Of a stretch of DNA of 64,000 nt, positions 38,551 to 50,915 are shown one piece after another. The notes beneath the pieces were generated by a model, which searched no databases, was not told the origin of the DNA, and saw nothing but the letters and a program-made list of their open reading frames with translations. A program made the translations under genes and the position numbers. Origin of the DNA: Balanoglossus misakiensis. Taxonomy: Eukaryota; Hemichordata. The stretch is from assembly GCA_040954595.2 (NCBI GenBank), contig CM082585.2, positions 12,214,001 to 12,278,000 on the forward strand, written 5' to 3'. Within the stretch, counting starts at the first letter, position 1. Each line of letters starts with the position of its first letter.

Positions 38551-40027
38551 ATCAGCTTCAAAGTGGGGCTTTATCTTCAAGTTTGCTACTTAGCGTTGAA
38601 TGCCCCCAACTAGATATAGTAGCCCAATAATGCACGCAGCGAAAAAAGAAACGGCAGAACAATCCCAGAAGGAAGCACCAAGAACTTAGTAACTGTATTT
38701 TAATTTATTCGTTGCTTCGAAAAAAAATTCCCATCATGCGTGAACTTGGAGATCGATGAAGCAAGAGACAGAGCGAGGACAGGTTATGGAATTTCAGTGT
38801 TCAAGCCTATTGCAACAAACTACACTGATAGTGTTATAATGCGTGATTGGGTTTCGCGGTCATTCGAACTCTGTCCCTGTATTATTGCTATACTAATATT
38901 CTTAGAAATTTGAAATATGCGAAGTGGGTAAAAAACTCCATTGGGTATTAATTTTGCTGCGGATATTTTTGTGGTTAACCGTTAAGTGTCATTTCGAAGT
39001 AACGCGAAAGCTCGTGAAGTCAATTTCTGCATGTGCGATCAATTTCGGATATGTTATGATAGCTACACTTTTTTTAATGTAAATCATGATCGACGGTCGA
39101 GCGAAAGATATCGCCATCCGATTTACACTGGCATAAATTTATCCCCAAGAAGAATGCATTCTGGCTCTCATCCGTGATGACCAAAAATGGACCGGCCTTT
39201 CCGAGTCAGTGGATGGAAAAACATTTCTGGCCTGTCTCAAGTTACCGTCCTTCGGCCTTTAGAGACATTGAAGATAAATTCTGTAGTTATGCGGTCATCA
39301 TAGAGTGCAGTGTACATGTACAACATACCTTGGTGCGTTCAGTTATGTTTCGAAGAGACGTCCTAGAAATATTGGCCTCTACTATAGCAACGTAGACGCC
39401 TATGGTTGATTTAATTTCTATTGCGAAGTTGATTTCGGGCACGTCTGTCTTGAATTACATCGACCGTTTACCTTTATAACTTTTTTAAGTTTAAGAAATA
39501 AATGTAGGGTGATTAAACGTGACATATTAGTTGTTTATGTGAACTTTTGAACATGAAACCGAGCTATCTTCAACAGAGAATGTTTAAAACTCAGCGTGAC
39601 AGTGTATACGAAATTCAGTGCGTTCTACAAACGGGGTCTGCTGCAGATAGCGTTAAGTCTGGATTCAGACGGGGAAGTCTATCAACCACTTAAAATATAT
39701 TTGATGACACCAAAGCGTTCTATTTATGTGTGTGTGCATGCCTCTTCGGCGACAGGGAAAAGATAGCCTGCAACAGACACTGAAATCAGATCAGTTCTGT
39801 CTAGGCCTACAGATAGTCTGCAATCTCGACTGGCGTGCTTTTCGCCGGGCTTTTAAAACACGCCAGTCGGAATATGGATTCCAGACTAGTCAACTCTACA
39901 GAAGCCACGAATCTTTTATGTCAAATCTGACTTTCACCGGTCGGTTTACCGGTTAGGTCAATAAGGCACGCACTGCTGAAATATGAATACAATGGCCACG
40001 TGCTACTGTCAGGTCAAAGGTTACAAA
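38551..40027. other. Intergenic region between amidohydrolase gene and ALG9
   Basis: No gene seen. A hairpin with 11-bp arms (CGACTGGCGTG at 39827-39837, its complement at 39859-39869) lies in the middle of a segment with several short inverted pieces, perhaps a decayed transposon. Confidence 0.45.
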
Positions 40028-43000
40028 ATGGCTGCAAGCACACGATCTCGGTCTTCATACCACAGCTCTAAGACAAAACGAAGCATCGTGAATGAAGATG
40101 ACAGGTTTGTTTGTTTGATGATATCCATTAAATTGATAAGCGTTTATTTTTTATTTAATTGATACAAATGATTTGATATAAAATCTTCTTAACGTCGCAT
40201 TTACGCTTCCTTAAATTGTTGTCCTTCGCGCATATTCATTGGCGCAAGGCCCTGTACTGTTTTCGTCTGCTGCTTACATTTCTGACGTCATGGTAGCGTT
40301 CGCCAGAAACGACACAGCTGATAAAAAATAACGAAACTAGGCTTAACGCATATTTATGCAAAATTCTGCTAAGTGGTACGGAGGAAAACATTTTGCATCA
40401 TTCGTTTGTCGCGTCTTCTAGTGCAGTACCCCATTTACCAATTATGTATTGGTGGCCACTAGGGGGCGCTAATAGGGAATGGGTTTTACATGTATTTACA
40501 TCAACTGTACAGATCACCACGAGTGATTGACACCAGTCAATTGCAATGTTGGACGCCCAAAGCACAGACAGCCTTCAAACTGCTGATATCAGCCAGATTC
40601 ACAGCAGCTTTACTCAGCAATATATCGGACTGTGATGAAACATTCAACTATTGGGAACCGGTGAGTATAAGCTATGCTGTTTGTAAACACAAGCTCTGAG
40701 ATTATGAGGAGCATGATGAAATTAAAAAACACAGACATATATTTTAACATTTGATGGACAATTTAAATGATGAATATTATTCCATTTTGAGAAAAAGTTA
40801 GTTACATTGTATTACAATTTTTTTGCAGACCCATTTTCTTCAATATGGCGCTGGTTTTCAGACCTGGGAATATTCCCCTGTTTATGCAATCCGTTCATAT
40901 GCATATGTTATGCTTCATCTGTTGCCGGCAAAACTTCATGCAAATGTATTCCAAGCAAATAAGGTGAGTCAAGTACATGTATCATTATCAACAAACAAAC
41001 AACATATCACATACAATATGATTCCAAAATGAAGTTTTAGTTGTTACCGTAATTGATGTTGCCAGTGTAAAATGAGAGTGTCTGAAAGTATCGGCAAAAT
41101 AACTGTAATTCCTCAGGAACCTTCATAATCAATTCATTTAGTCAATTGTGACACATACAGTTAGCTGAAATGTTTTCATACAATTTGTTTTTCCAGATTT
41201 TAGTGTTTTACTTTGTACGGTGTATTCTGGGATTTCTATGCGCCCTTAGTGAGCTCTACTTTTACAAGTAAGTACTTTGTCTCAGAACATGATTGTTTCA
41301 TATACTCTCAATAATCTCACAAATACCTGGTTTACATGTAATTGTCTAAACAGATTAGTGTGCTGTCACAATGCACTAAATGTATTGATCGTTGTTATCT
41401 TTCTTTTTATCAGAGGAGTTTGTCGACTGTTTGGTGGAAATGTTGGACGTCTAACTTTGTTTTGTCTGGTAATGAGTACTGGTATGTTCATCTCAGCAGC
41501 TGGTAAGTGACACAGACAGAGAATGCCAGTACAAACTTGACATCATTAAAAAGAATTTGACTTCCCTTTTCTACACCACACAGATACAGGTCTTCAGGTC
41601 TGCTAATCCAACACTCGTATATACAAGTTAAATTCCTGATTATTTTTGTTTTATTCTTTGTTCAGCATTTCTTCCAAGCAGTTTTTCAATGTACATGACA
41701 CTGTTAGCAATGGGTGCCTGGTACACAGACAATATTGCGGTAAGTCATTCAATCAGAAAACGAGAAATCATCTCTACCTATATGACATTATGTGATAACT
41801 TCATTTCAACTTCCAACCTCTCAATGTTGCTTAAGTCTTTTCTGGTTTTATTTTTCAAACTTCTCAGATATCTGTTCTCAGTATTGCCAGCAGTGCAATC
41901 CTTGGTTGGCCATTTGCAGGAGCCATTGGGTAAGAAGAAGTTCTCATATCTCACAACTGTTTTTGGCTGTTTTTCAAATACAGATTCTTGAAAATTCTTA
42001 GTCAAACATGTACATTTAATTTCTTATTTTCCATAGAATCCCAATTGCTGTTGACTTTGTTCTGAGAAGACATGAAATCTGGCAGTTCATCAAATGGTGT
42101 GTTATCGCCTTGCTGGTTATACTGGTGAGTAATGTTCCTGACTTTCTCACTGTTTTACCATTTCTATCGGCTGTGATCTGACTTGACTGACATATAGGTG
42201 TGACGTGTGCCCTCAGGCATCAGAACAGTGAACATATCTCTTCTTTCTTTATTATTTCTCAGGTGCCTGTTGTCGCGATAGACTCATATTACTACGGCAA
42301 GCTTGTCGTAGCACCATTGAACATTGTTCTGTACAATGTATTCAGTGAACATGGACCAGATCTTTATGGTAAGAAAATGGGATATCTCAGAATTTATACA
42401 TTCTCTTGAGGTCGTTGTTGCTTATTTTTATCTCTCACAACATATATGTTATTCATGTCTGTTATGACTCAGTCGCATGCACGGATACGGAAACATGCCA
42501 TGTGAACAGTCAAGATGTTGTTAGAATGTTCTAAAGCATCCTCATACAACAAGTTATAGTAACATATGACAAAAATCAACGAAACAAGTGACACATCTGC
42601 AATATGGCGGCCATATTAGTATATGCTACACTTGATGGCTAATAATTTGTGTTCTTTCCTTCACAGGAGTTGAACCATGGACCTATTATTTCATCAATGG
42701 ATTTCTGAACTTCAATGTTGCCTTTGTCTTTGCCTTGGTGGCTGTCCCAGCAGCTGTTAGTTTGGTTTTTCTTTACTCATCTACTCTCCATTCTCCTTCA
42801 CTGTTACCTATGGCACAGTGGTACTGTTGAAGTCTTATGAGATGCAGTTGAAACAAGTGCTTATGCACAGATTATGCACAGTTTCAAACAAATATTTAAT
42901 GTTGGAACAAATGCGTGTTTCTTTCATTATTTCCTGTTACAGCTGTTTGTCAATCTGATACTATGGCATCGATTCAACAGCGATGAGGTCTCGACAATTC

Positions 43001-44731
43001 CAGTCTGGTTGAGTCTATCACCCTTGTATATCTGGATTCTCATCTTCTTCACAAGACCACATAAGGTACAGAATTCTCTGTCATGTACTTCCAACAGGAG
43101 TTCAACAGTGTGTCGTGAGATACCTTCAGTTTAGTAGCTGAGGGCACCCTAAGTCCAATTCACCTACATGTACAATACATGAACATATACTATGTGTACA
43201 ATACAGTATAGTATAGCACAGTGCAATTTCCATCACATATTCTCTACATCACTGACTGTGAATAAACTTTTCCACCTCTCCATGGTTGTATCATTTTCCA
43301 GGAGGAGAGGTTTCTGTTCCCGATCTATCCACTTTTTTGCTTGGCTGCTGCTGTTACCATGGCGTCCATTCAGAAAGTCTATCACCTGATGTTTTTTGGT
43401 CAGAAGAACAAACACTACACATCTTCATCAGGTTGGCTTGCTGTTGCCGTGGGTCTGGTGTTCACTGTCTTGTCATTGTCAAGATCTGTCGCCTTATTCC
43501 ATGGTAAGTATTAACCCTTTTCACCCCCAGTTCCCTCTTTAAAGGTCCAACCTTACTATAGAAAATGTTAGATGCCATTGTCTACTGTATCTTATCAAAG
43601 GAATTACAGCAATCTTTGACTGCAGTTGGAGCTACATGTACATGTATAATGTAACCTGCTATTTCACTGAATGCAAAGTAACAATATCACTTCAGCATTT
43701 TGGTTCAAACTTGGTCCTCTAATGTTTCCAAGGTTACCATGCACCATTGGATTTGTATCCGGAACTGAACCGATTGGCCGAGGGAGAGACCGGCGTCCAT
43801 AAACTTCCAGCTGATGCTCAAGTCAACGTTTGTGTCGGAAAAGAGTGGTACAGGTTTCCGAGCAGTTATTTCCTTCCTAACAACAGGTAATACAAGCTTG
43901 TAAACAGACTTTGTAAATGAATTACAAATGACCACAATAATTGCAAAAGATTTGTCCCGTTAATACTAAATTCTGAATTTTCTGATGTTTCCTTTCCAGA
44001 TGGCATCTACAGTTCATTGCGTCAGAATTCCGTGGTCAGCTTCCGAAACAATACAGCAATCGTCCGGATGCAACTCAACTCATCCCTACTCACATGAATG
44101 ATCTCAACTTGGAAGAAACATCGAGATATGTAAGTATAAGAGTGTATACAGCACCCTCTATAAACATGAATATGTAATGCTTGAAATTTCTGAACGGAGT
44201 TAGTATTTTTGTCAAACCAAAAGTTATATTTTTTATTTGATTGTGTGGTGTTTAATTCTTGATGTTTGTAGGTTGATATCAGTGAATGTCATTATTTAGT
44301 GGATGTTGACATGCCGACTGCCACACCACGAGAACCTCAATACTCACAACAAGAGAACAATTGGACTTTGGTCAGTAGTGTCGATTTCCTAGATGCATCA
44401 AGGTGAGCATTTTCTAAAACACGAAAATGTAGTCAAAATATTGAATAGCTGTTCACGTTATATTTATCAAGAATATGAGCTATAGTGTTAATAATTTCTG
44501 ATCTATCAATAATATGGCAAGACAATACAAGTGATCATCAAATTTTCTTTTTTTCTGAGAATCTTTTACATAGTTTTTTCCTCTCTTTTTTCCAGATCAC
44601 ACAAATTGTTTCGAGCATTCTACATTCCGTTCCTATCGGATCAACACTGCAGTTACATCGGCTACAATCTACTGAAAAATAAAAACCCAAGAATCAAAAA
44701 GAAAGATTTAGATGATGATGATGCATGGTGA
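40028..44731 (+). CDS. ALG9: Alpha-1,2-mannosyltransferase ALG9
   Basis: Sixteen exons: 40028-40104, 40513-40660, 40829-40963, 41197-41267, 41414-41502, 41666-41739, 41868-41929, 42037-42124, 42263-42368, 42667-42755, 42943-43065, 43302-43503, 43733-43886, 44000-44129, 44272-44402 and 44596-44731; 604 residues (human 611). It is a GT22 dolichol-phosphate-mannose-dependent ER enzyme that adds two alpha-1,2 mannoses to the lipid-linked oligosaccharide for N-glycosylation. The catalytic acidic motif DCDETFNYWEP (65-75) is at the start of the luminal loop after TM1. FQTWEYSPVYAIRSYAY, GWPFAGAIG, YYGKLVVAPLNIVLYN, EERFLFPIYPL and the soluble C-terminal domain match ALG9. There are many TM segments in residues 40-400. 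The C-terminus is basic then acidic (KKKDLDDDDAW). AATAAA at 45129-45134 is the likely poly(A) signal. Confidence 0.97.
40456..40469 (+). promoter_or_regulatory. CTCF-type motif in ALG9 intron 1
   Basis: CCACTAGGGGGCGC matches the core of the bilaterian CTCF consensus at every position. It lies in ALG9 intron 1, 43 bp before the second exon. Occupancy is inference. Confidence 0.5.
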
Positions 44732-44766
44732 CTGTGATGAGAATGGTCTTTGCCAAATGAAAATTT

Positions 44767-44780
44767 GTTACCATGGTAGC
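44767..44780. promoter_or_regulatory. X-box-like palindrome after ALG9 stop
   Basis: GTTACCATGGTAGC differs by one base from a perfect RFX palindrome, 36 bp after the ALG9 stop codon. Function at this place is unclear. Confidence 0.3.
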
Positions 44781-45128
44781 AGTGGCTGAAAGGTTATCAG
44801 GGACATTGTTACCAAATTTAGCTTATTGCCATATATGGCAATATGATAATTTGTTACTGTGGCTGTAGTATGAACGCTGGTAGTTGATTGGTTGTTGGTG
44901 TAGCAAAGTAATAAAATCATGAATGTACCAATAATATGAGCTAATGGTGTAAAATTTGACTTCTGGTACCCGTCATGTATTATACATACATGTATACTAC
45001 TCAAAAATGTGTAGAGAATCTTTTTTGTTTTTGAGTTGGCAACTTTAACATCAGCCAGTATTCAAATTATGACACTTGTAACTTTCTGTGTATCAGTTTT
45101 GAGGATTTTGTAACTGATCGAAATTTAA

Positions 45129-45134
45129 AATAAA
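45129..45134 (+). terminator. ALG9 poly(A) signal
   Basis: AATAAA about 400 bp after the stop codon, followed by a T/G-rich stretch (T run and GTGTGTG) as expected for a downstream element. Confidence 0.65.
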
Positions 45135-45179
45135 AAATGTTTTTTTTTGTGTGTGTGCACATGACTTCTACTTATTTCC

Positions 45180-48100
45180 CGGAAAGAAAATGTCTGTCAA
45201 TTGATTTTAATTAACTGTTGAGTTTTAATCCCAACTTCTTTGAGCTGTAACCTTTGACCCACGATTTTAGACATTCCCTGCCTTTCAGCATATTCGGCAG
45301 TGACACAACAGGTGCAACACTTGTAATATGCAAATTCATTTGACCTCTGAATGAAACTCACCGTGTCAGTTGAAGACGGGGCCGTCGAGCAGATGACTGG
45401 AAGCATTTTCTTGGCCAAAGTAAGTAAAAACACTCATTGCCGTCGATAATTCTCTGGCCAATTGTTCAGTTGAATTGCAGTATCGAAATATGTATATTGG
45501 TTTTGTTACATTTTACACTGTACTCATGAAATGGGTAAGGTATCGTCACGGTCACTCTGTGTGGAGTGACCGTGGTATCGTGCGTGTAGTCCTACTCAAT
45601 ACGTGCAGCTTTCACGTTGAGTAGCCAAACATCAAGTGGTCACAGTCATTTGACCATTTCGTAGAATTTATCAAACCCAATTTCTATCCCATTGTCCGGC
45701 GACAACATTCTGAGAGATGGGATTAAAGGTTTACATCGGGTATATTGTGTTCCCTGAAACCTCGCTTCCCTCTTTTAGAACTTTGCTGATTGTTGAATCT
45801 GGGTGCATTGTTTAACATCGGCACCTGGGTATTTTGAGATTGGAAACTGTTCCACAATCTACATAATAATCGAGATATAATCGGGGTGCATTTATCTGGA
45901 CTTTATAGGCAACCTTGTCAATTCAACTGCCTTCCAGTCGTAATATATTCTCAAGTGGTTAAAACAGTCTCTCGTGAGGCAGTCTCGCTCAACAGTTGTT
46001 AAAAATTAAGCAGCGCCATCAGCCCAGTAGCAAAACGATGCCAAAGGATACAAGGTTATGAAAAGGCAGTTTTATCATCCACAGTGAAAGAATTTTCACG
46101 TAATATGTTCAATCTCAAACGCAGCATATCTGCCTACACAGTAAAATCAGTGATACTAATATGCAATTAACCAAACTTGTTTTATAAATCATGATTAATC
46201 ATTGCAACTTTGCCACTTGTTGTGACGTCATGGGCATGCCGGTAAGTCGAAAGCAACGATTTTAAACGAAATCCTCTACTGCATGTTCGAATGTAAAAAA
46301 GGTAATCCCCTCATCGCATTCCGGATACAAGAGATATCACGGGGCTTAGTGAATACGCCGGTGTTACGAACCTATTGTTCCGTTTGTCAATTGCAAGGTG
46401 TGAGATCCAAAACATCAAAATAAAATCTGTAGGGAGAGGTTGGAAAACAAAACAGAAATCGATAAATGACTAATTTAGATTCAGCTTTTGAAGTAATGAT
46501 ATATCATGGGATTACAAAGAGTTTCAAAAGAGGTTGGATCAAACAAAAGAATTTCGAAGATTACCAACTACTAAATATGCGTATTTGAACTTTTTTCGTC
46601 ATGGAAATGCAGTATGTTGTCAAACAAGGCTCGCCGAAGCTATGAGGGGACTTTTGCATGGTGTCTCCCACCCCAGACAATTTGTTTTAAATAATTGAGA
46701 GTCCCTGAACACGGGGTTGTTGCAAAATCGAAAATAAACGATTATCTTTGCATTTGTCTAAGTTTTCTAGTTGAAGTGCGCTGACGTGGTGATAATAAGA
46801 TGAACGGCGTCATAATACGTACACCGGTCAAAGGAAAAGAGTTTGAAATCGTTGTTTCGGATGACCTTGAATCAGTCATGCGCAATGACAAAAAATCTAT
46901 ATTTCTGCTCTTCTGGGTCCTTTTCTTCGGGTCTAAATTTGCTGAAATGGAAAAGATGCCGCGCCGGAGGTATGTTCTAAATGCGGACAATTGCGTCGTC
47001 GGCTTGTTGAAAAGAAGCTATAAATTCGGATCAATAGCGCGACTCACAATCCGATTAGAAAGCATTTTAAACTCTCCTACTAGTCGCTGTCACCAAGGAA
47101 TCGGAATTTCGCCACCAAATACCCGGATGTGCTTTCAGTGGAAAAGAGACTACGTCATTTTCAAGTCACCTGTTTTCTTGTTTACCAGTTCTCTCCACTG
47201 AATCCTTTTTGTGTTGATTTGTTTTCGTGTCCGTGTCTCTTCAGGCGAATTTAGTGTCTTGTTGTATAATTTCCTAGGCCTTCTTTCTGCTACGGAGCGC
47301 AATTTTTAACAAGGTGACATTTCCTTACATATCAGAGCCACTTCTACCAAGTCAATTTCAGGAGCTGTGCTTTGTGTGATAAGTGTTTGGGTCATGGCAT
47401 TCTATGAAAGAAGCATTCGAAGTACGAACCTGGTTGTGTTTTATGGTTAACTTGAACCGGTAGTCACGGGTAGACTTAAAAAGAACATTTGTTTATCGAG
47501 GTTACATTCTGTGGCAAAATGAACCAATGAGTACTAGAATCAATCAAAAGGGCCAATTTTCAGAGGAGTGGTATCTTTGTACGAATCGGCAGGAAGTCTT
47601 AGAAAGAATGGTTTGTATTTTGGGTTTTGCGTGAAAGGAAAAGAGCGTTTTTGCAGGTGTCGTGGCGCGCTTTCACACAAACTTAACACGCTCGTAAACA
47701 GTCATTGAAAACAGTGAACAAAGTTAGTAGGTAAGTTTCAATGCCATAAAGTGTCATAAAGGGACCTGGATATTCTCTGTTCAACATTCTTCAGCCCTTC
47801 GTGTCATTGTGCGGGATTCCCATTCAACGAAAGAGAGACAGCTTTTCCACCGAGACTTACGCAAGCCGCTTTAGAGATTTCTGCCTGCCCACAATGCACT
47901 TGTGGGCGCACGAAGAATCGGCTCATTTGTTTATTAATAATGACTTTGTCCGTCAGACAATGTAACTTGTTTGTGTGGAGATCCTTTGTGAGGGCTAACA
48001 CGCCATTTATGTTGAGAAAAACCGCGTCAATCAATTGGCTTAGTGAGACAGGACTCTTGATCTAATAGAAGGCTTTCACCGTCTCTGCATGGAATTTATT

Positions 48101-50915
48101 GATTCAGCTTTGCCTTCCGAAGATGTGTTTTTCACAGTAAACCGTCCTGAAGACCCCGCCAAACACAGACTGACCTCCGCACTTTTCTTTTTTTTCTTTC
48201 TCTCTCTCCTCAACACAAAGTACGCCTGCGCAAGCTCATTTGCTGCGCCGTTACTATTCATTCGTTAATTCCCCCACAAATCTGACCAATCATTGGATCA
48301 GCTTTCGTAATCAGCCTCAGTTGATCGTCAGTAGAGTATAAACATTTTAATGCTCTTTGCTCTTCACAGAACAGAACATCTCAGATACTTTACATCCGAT
48401 GATAAAAAACTTTTTATAACTTTCAATAAATAGACTTAAATTTGGCAAAAAACATCGCGATGTTTTGATGACGTAACATCGATAAGCAAATTAGTGTTTG
48501 CATCCATGCCGTTGTAATGGTTCACAAATGGCTTACATGTAAACACGTCTTTTGGAAATACTGGCAGGAGATCGAGACGCGGTTCGATGAATAATCGAAT
48601 CCATTTAGAATGCTCCAGGTGCCAATGGGGAAAAATCCGACAGTCACAGATCACCCCCGCCTAGTCCCAGGCGCCTACTTCTTGCCGTAAATCGAGTCGA
48701 AATCGGCGAATGAATAGCCTATCGTCAATAGATGCTGTTCGGATTGGCGTCTTTAAGTTTAATGTGTGTATGTCGGTAGCCAGAAGAATTTAAAATATAT
48801 ATCGAAGGGTTGTTTGGTTAAAAAGGTTGATTGTGTATGTCTTTTTTAATCATTTTGGGATTTGTAAAGAAAGTCAAGTCGTTGAAATAGTCTAAATATT
48901 AAATTTATTGTGTCTTTCACACAAGGCCACTAATTTGTCGGTATGCGCGGACAAACTGGCGTTTCCATCGCTACTCCAAATGTTCTGCGTGACACTGGTG
49001 AAGAGAAAAAGTCGCTAAAATGTCGTCTGGATGTAGTCAGCGAGTCAGATGTGGTGTCGCGTTAGAAGCGATTTAGTTTTTCGATCTCTGCGACTATTAT
49101 GCGTGGTGCCATGCGCCTGAGTCGACGTCTATTGCATTGGACATTGAAAGGGGACAACAAAAAGGATTAGTGTGGCCGTGGAGAGCTAATCCCCTCCACC
49201 ATTATCTCACTTCACAATTTACCATATTTAACAGAGAGAGTAGAGCAAAAAAGCCTGTATTCAACGGCCAGCGACACGTAGACGACCTAAGACCAATTAC
49301 TCTCACAGTTTGCCAGTTTTTCGGTTCCTGCCATCGTCGTAGCTTCGTCTGCAGATAGTCTGATAATTGGCGGTAGGAAATTGTTTTGCGAAGTTTAATG
49401 AGTTTTTATGTGGACGCGCATAGCATTTCACGGATATTTGCGTCTGAACAGAAACGCCGCCAATTATTGCTGGCCCGTGAAGCTATTGAAAACAGCCCCG
49501 GCTATAACTGGATGCTTACACTCGCACTGACAGACGCGATGTCACGAGAAAAAACGCGGCGCTGAAAAACCCACGGTCACTAAAACAAGTCGTAAGAGTA
49601 TAGCTTCCAACCGCGAAGCCAAGGTTTGTAGAAGAAGTACCAAGAGTTTACGTAGGGACTCGAGACACCAATTGAGGCGGGGTGTCGGGTTACCAATGGA
49701 CAAGAGAGGCTAGCTGATTACCGTCCAGAAAGTGGTCTATTTCTTATGGAAAGAAGAGAAAGAAAAATCGAGGTGTGACCAAAGACTGTGACTAAACGTG
49801 CAGACAGCAGCCACGGGGCAAGACACACGGTAAACTACATCCATACACCCCCGTGTCATAATCTGGCGAAACACTGGCAGTTCATGATAGCTTAATAAGT
49901 CTTCAAACCCAGCGTCAACAGATATCATAACCCGAAGCAAACTATGGACGTCGTCGTCTTCTAAAGTTTCCAACCCCACTTCATCAAGTTGACCCCTACA
50001 CTTTAAATGATATGATTAGATTATTATTACATGCATATGGCTTAAGAGAGCCTCAACAGCCAAGAACTGTGTATTGACTGGATCCAGCGGGCACCGGCGG
50101 CAGCCATATCAGAGAGGGTGACTCGGGGATACAACACCGTGGGTTTGTAAGGACAGCGGACAAGATAATTAACGCGCTATCGCTGATCGCGGAAGACGCG
50201 CCGAGCAGGCATCTGCCTTGAACTGGTAGAGAAAGACAGAGTAGCGCGTCTTGAGGGAATCGGCGCGCGGCGTATGATTGAAGTAGGCAGATGCAAAGAG
50301 GTCAGCATCGTAGACATTCACGGCTTCCTAGTTATGAGTCCGAGTTCTCTGACGTGAACTACTTCCAGAGTATTTATTAGCCAACATTGTCAGTCCATTC
50401 CATCAGTGGAAAACACAGGTGCAAAGTCGACCCTGGTAAGAACGAGCCAGTAACGTGGGATCCAGGTTGTTTCTGTGATACTTCAAGCGCCTGACGCTGC
50501 GCGTGTAAGCACTGTGGATAGGTTACTACGGGGACAGGGACATCGAAGGCTACTGAGAAAGAAATCCGAAAATTAATTAGGACCATCTGAACGAGTGGAT
50601 GTAACTGTAAACGGAGGGGATTTATTTCATGACTGGGTGTAGACATGAACATTTAGTAAGTGGAAGCAGTGGGCACCATACTGACCAGGACTCAAAGACA
50701 TAGGTACATTTTACTGCAGCTCACCATTGAGGAGACTTGAAGAATGTAGTAAACAAGGCGATCCCTCCGGCACTGGAGACATTAGTCAATGGCCAGCTAT
50801 TGTCCCTATTCCAGCCTTTAATGGCGAGAATCGAACAACAAACTTCTGTCTCTAAAAAGTCTAGCCTTTGAAGATTTCTGCCAAACTTTGATTCGGAGAG
50901 AAGCATTCAGCTGAC
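45180..50915. other. Gene-free 5.7 kb upstream of the tetraspan gene
   Basis: No conserved protein is recognisable. Seen here: an 11-bp inverted repeat CACGGTCACTC / GAGTGACCGTG at 45547-45574, a full CRE TGACGTCA at 46223-46230, and a pyrimidine tract near 48183-48209. Sequence becomes richer in GC and CpG between about 49400 and 50900, consistent with promoter and 5' UTR of the gene at 50916. The longest open frame (46800-47201) has no recognisable motif. Confidence 0.5.

Noticed and set aside
46800-47201. 133-codon open frame on +
   Set aside because: No recognisable motif, no splice partners in frame, and typical chance composition; its reverse strand is open too.
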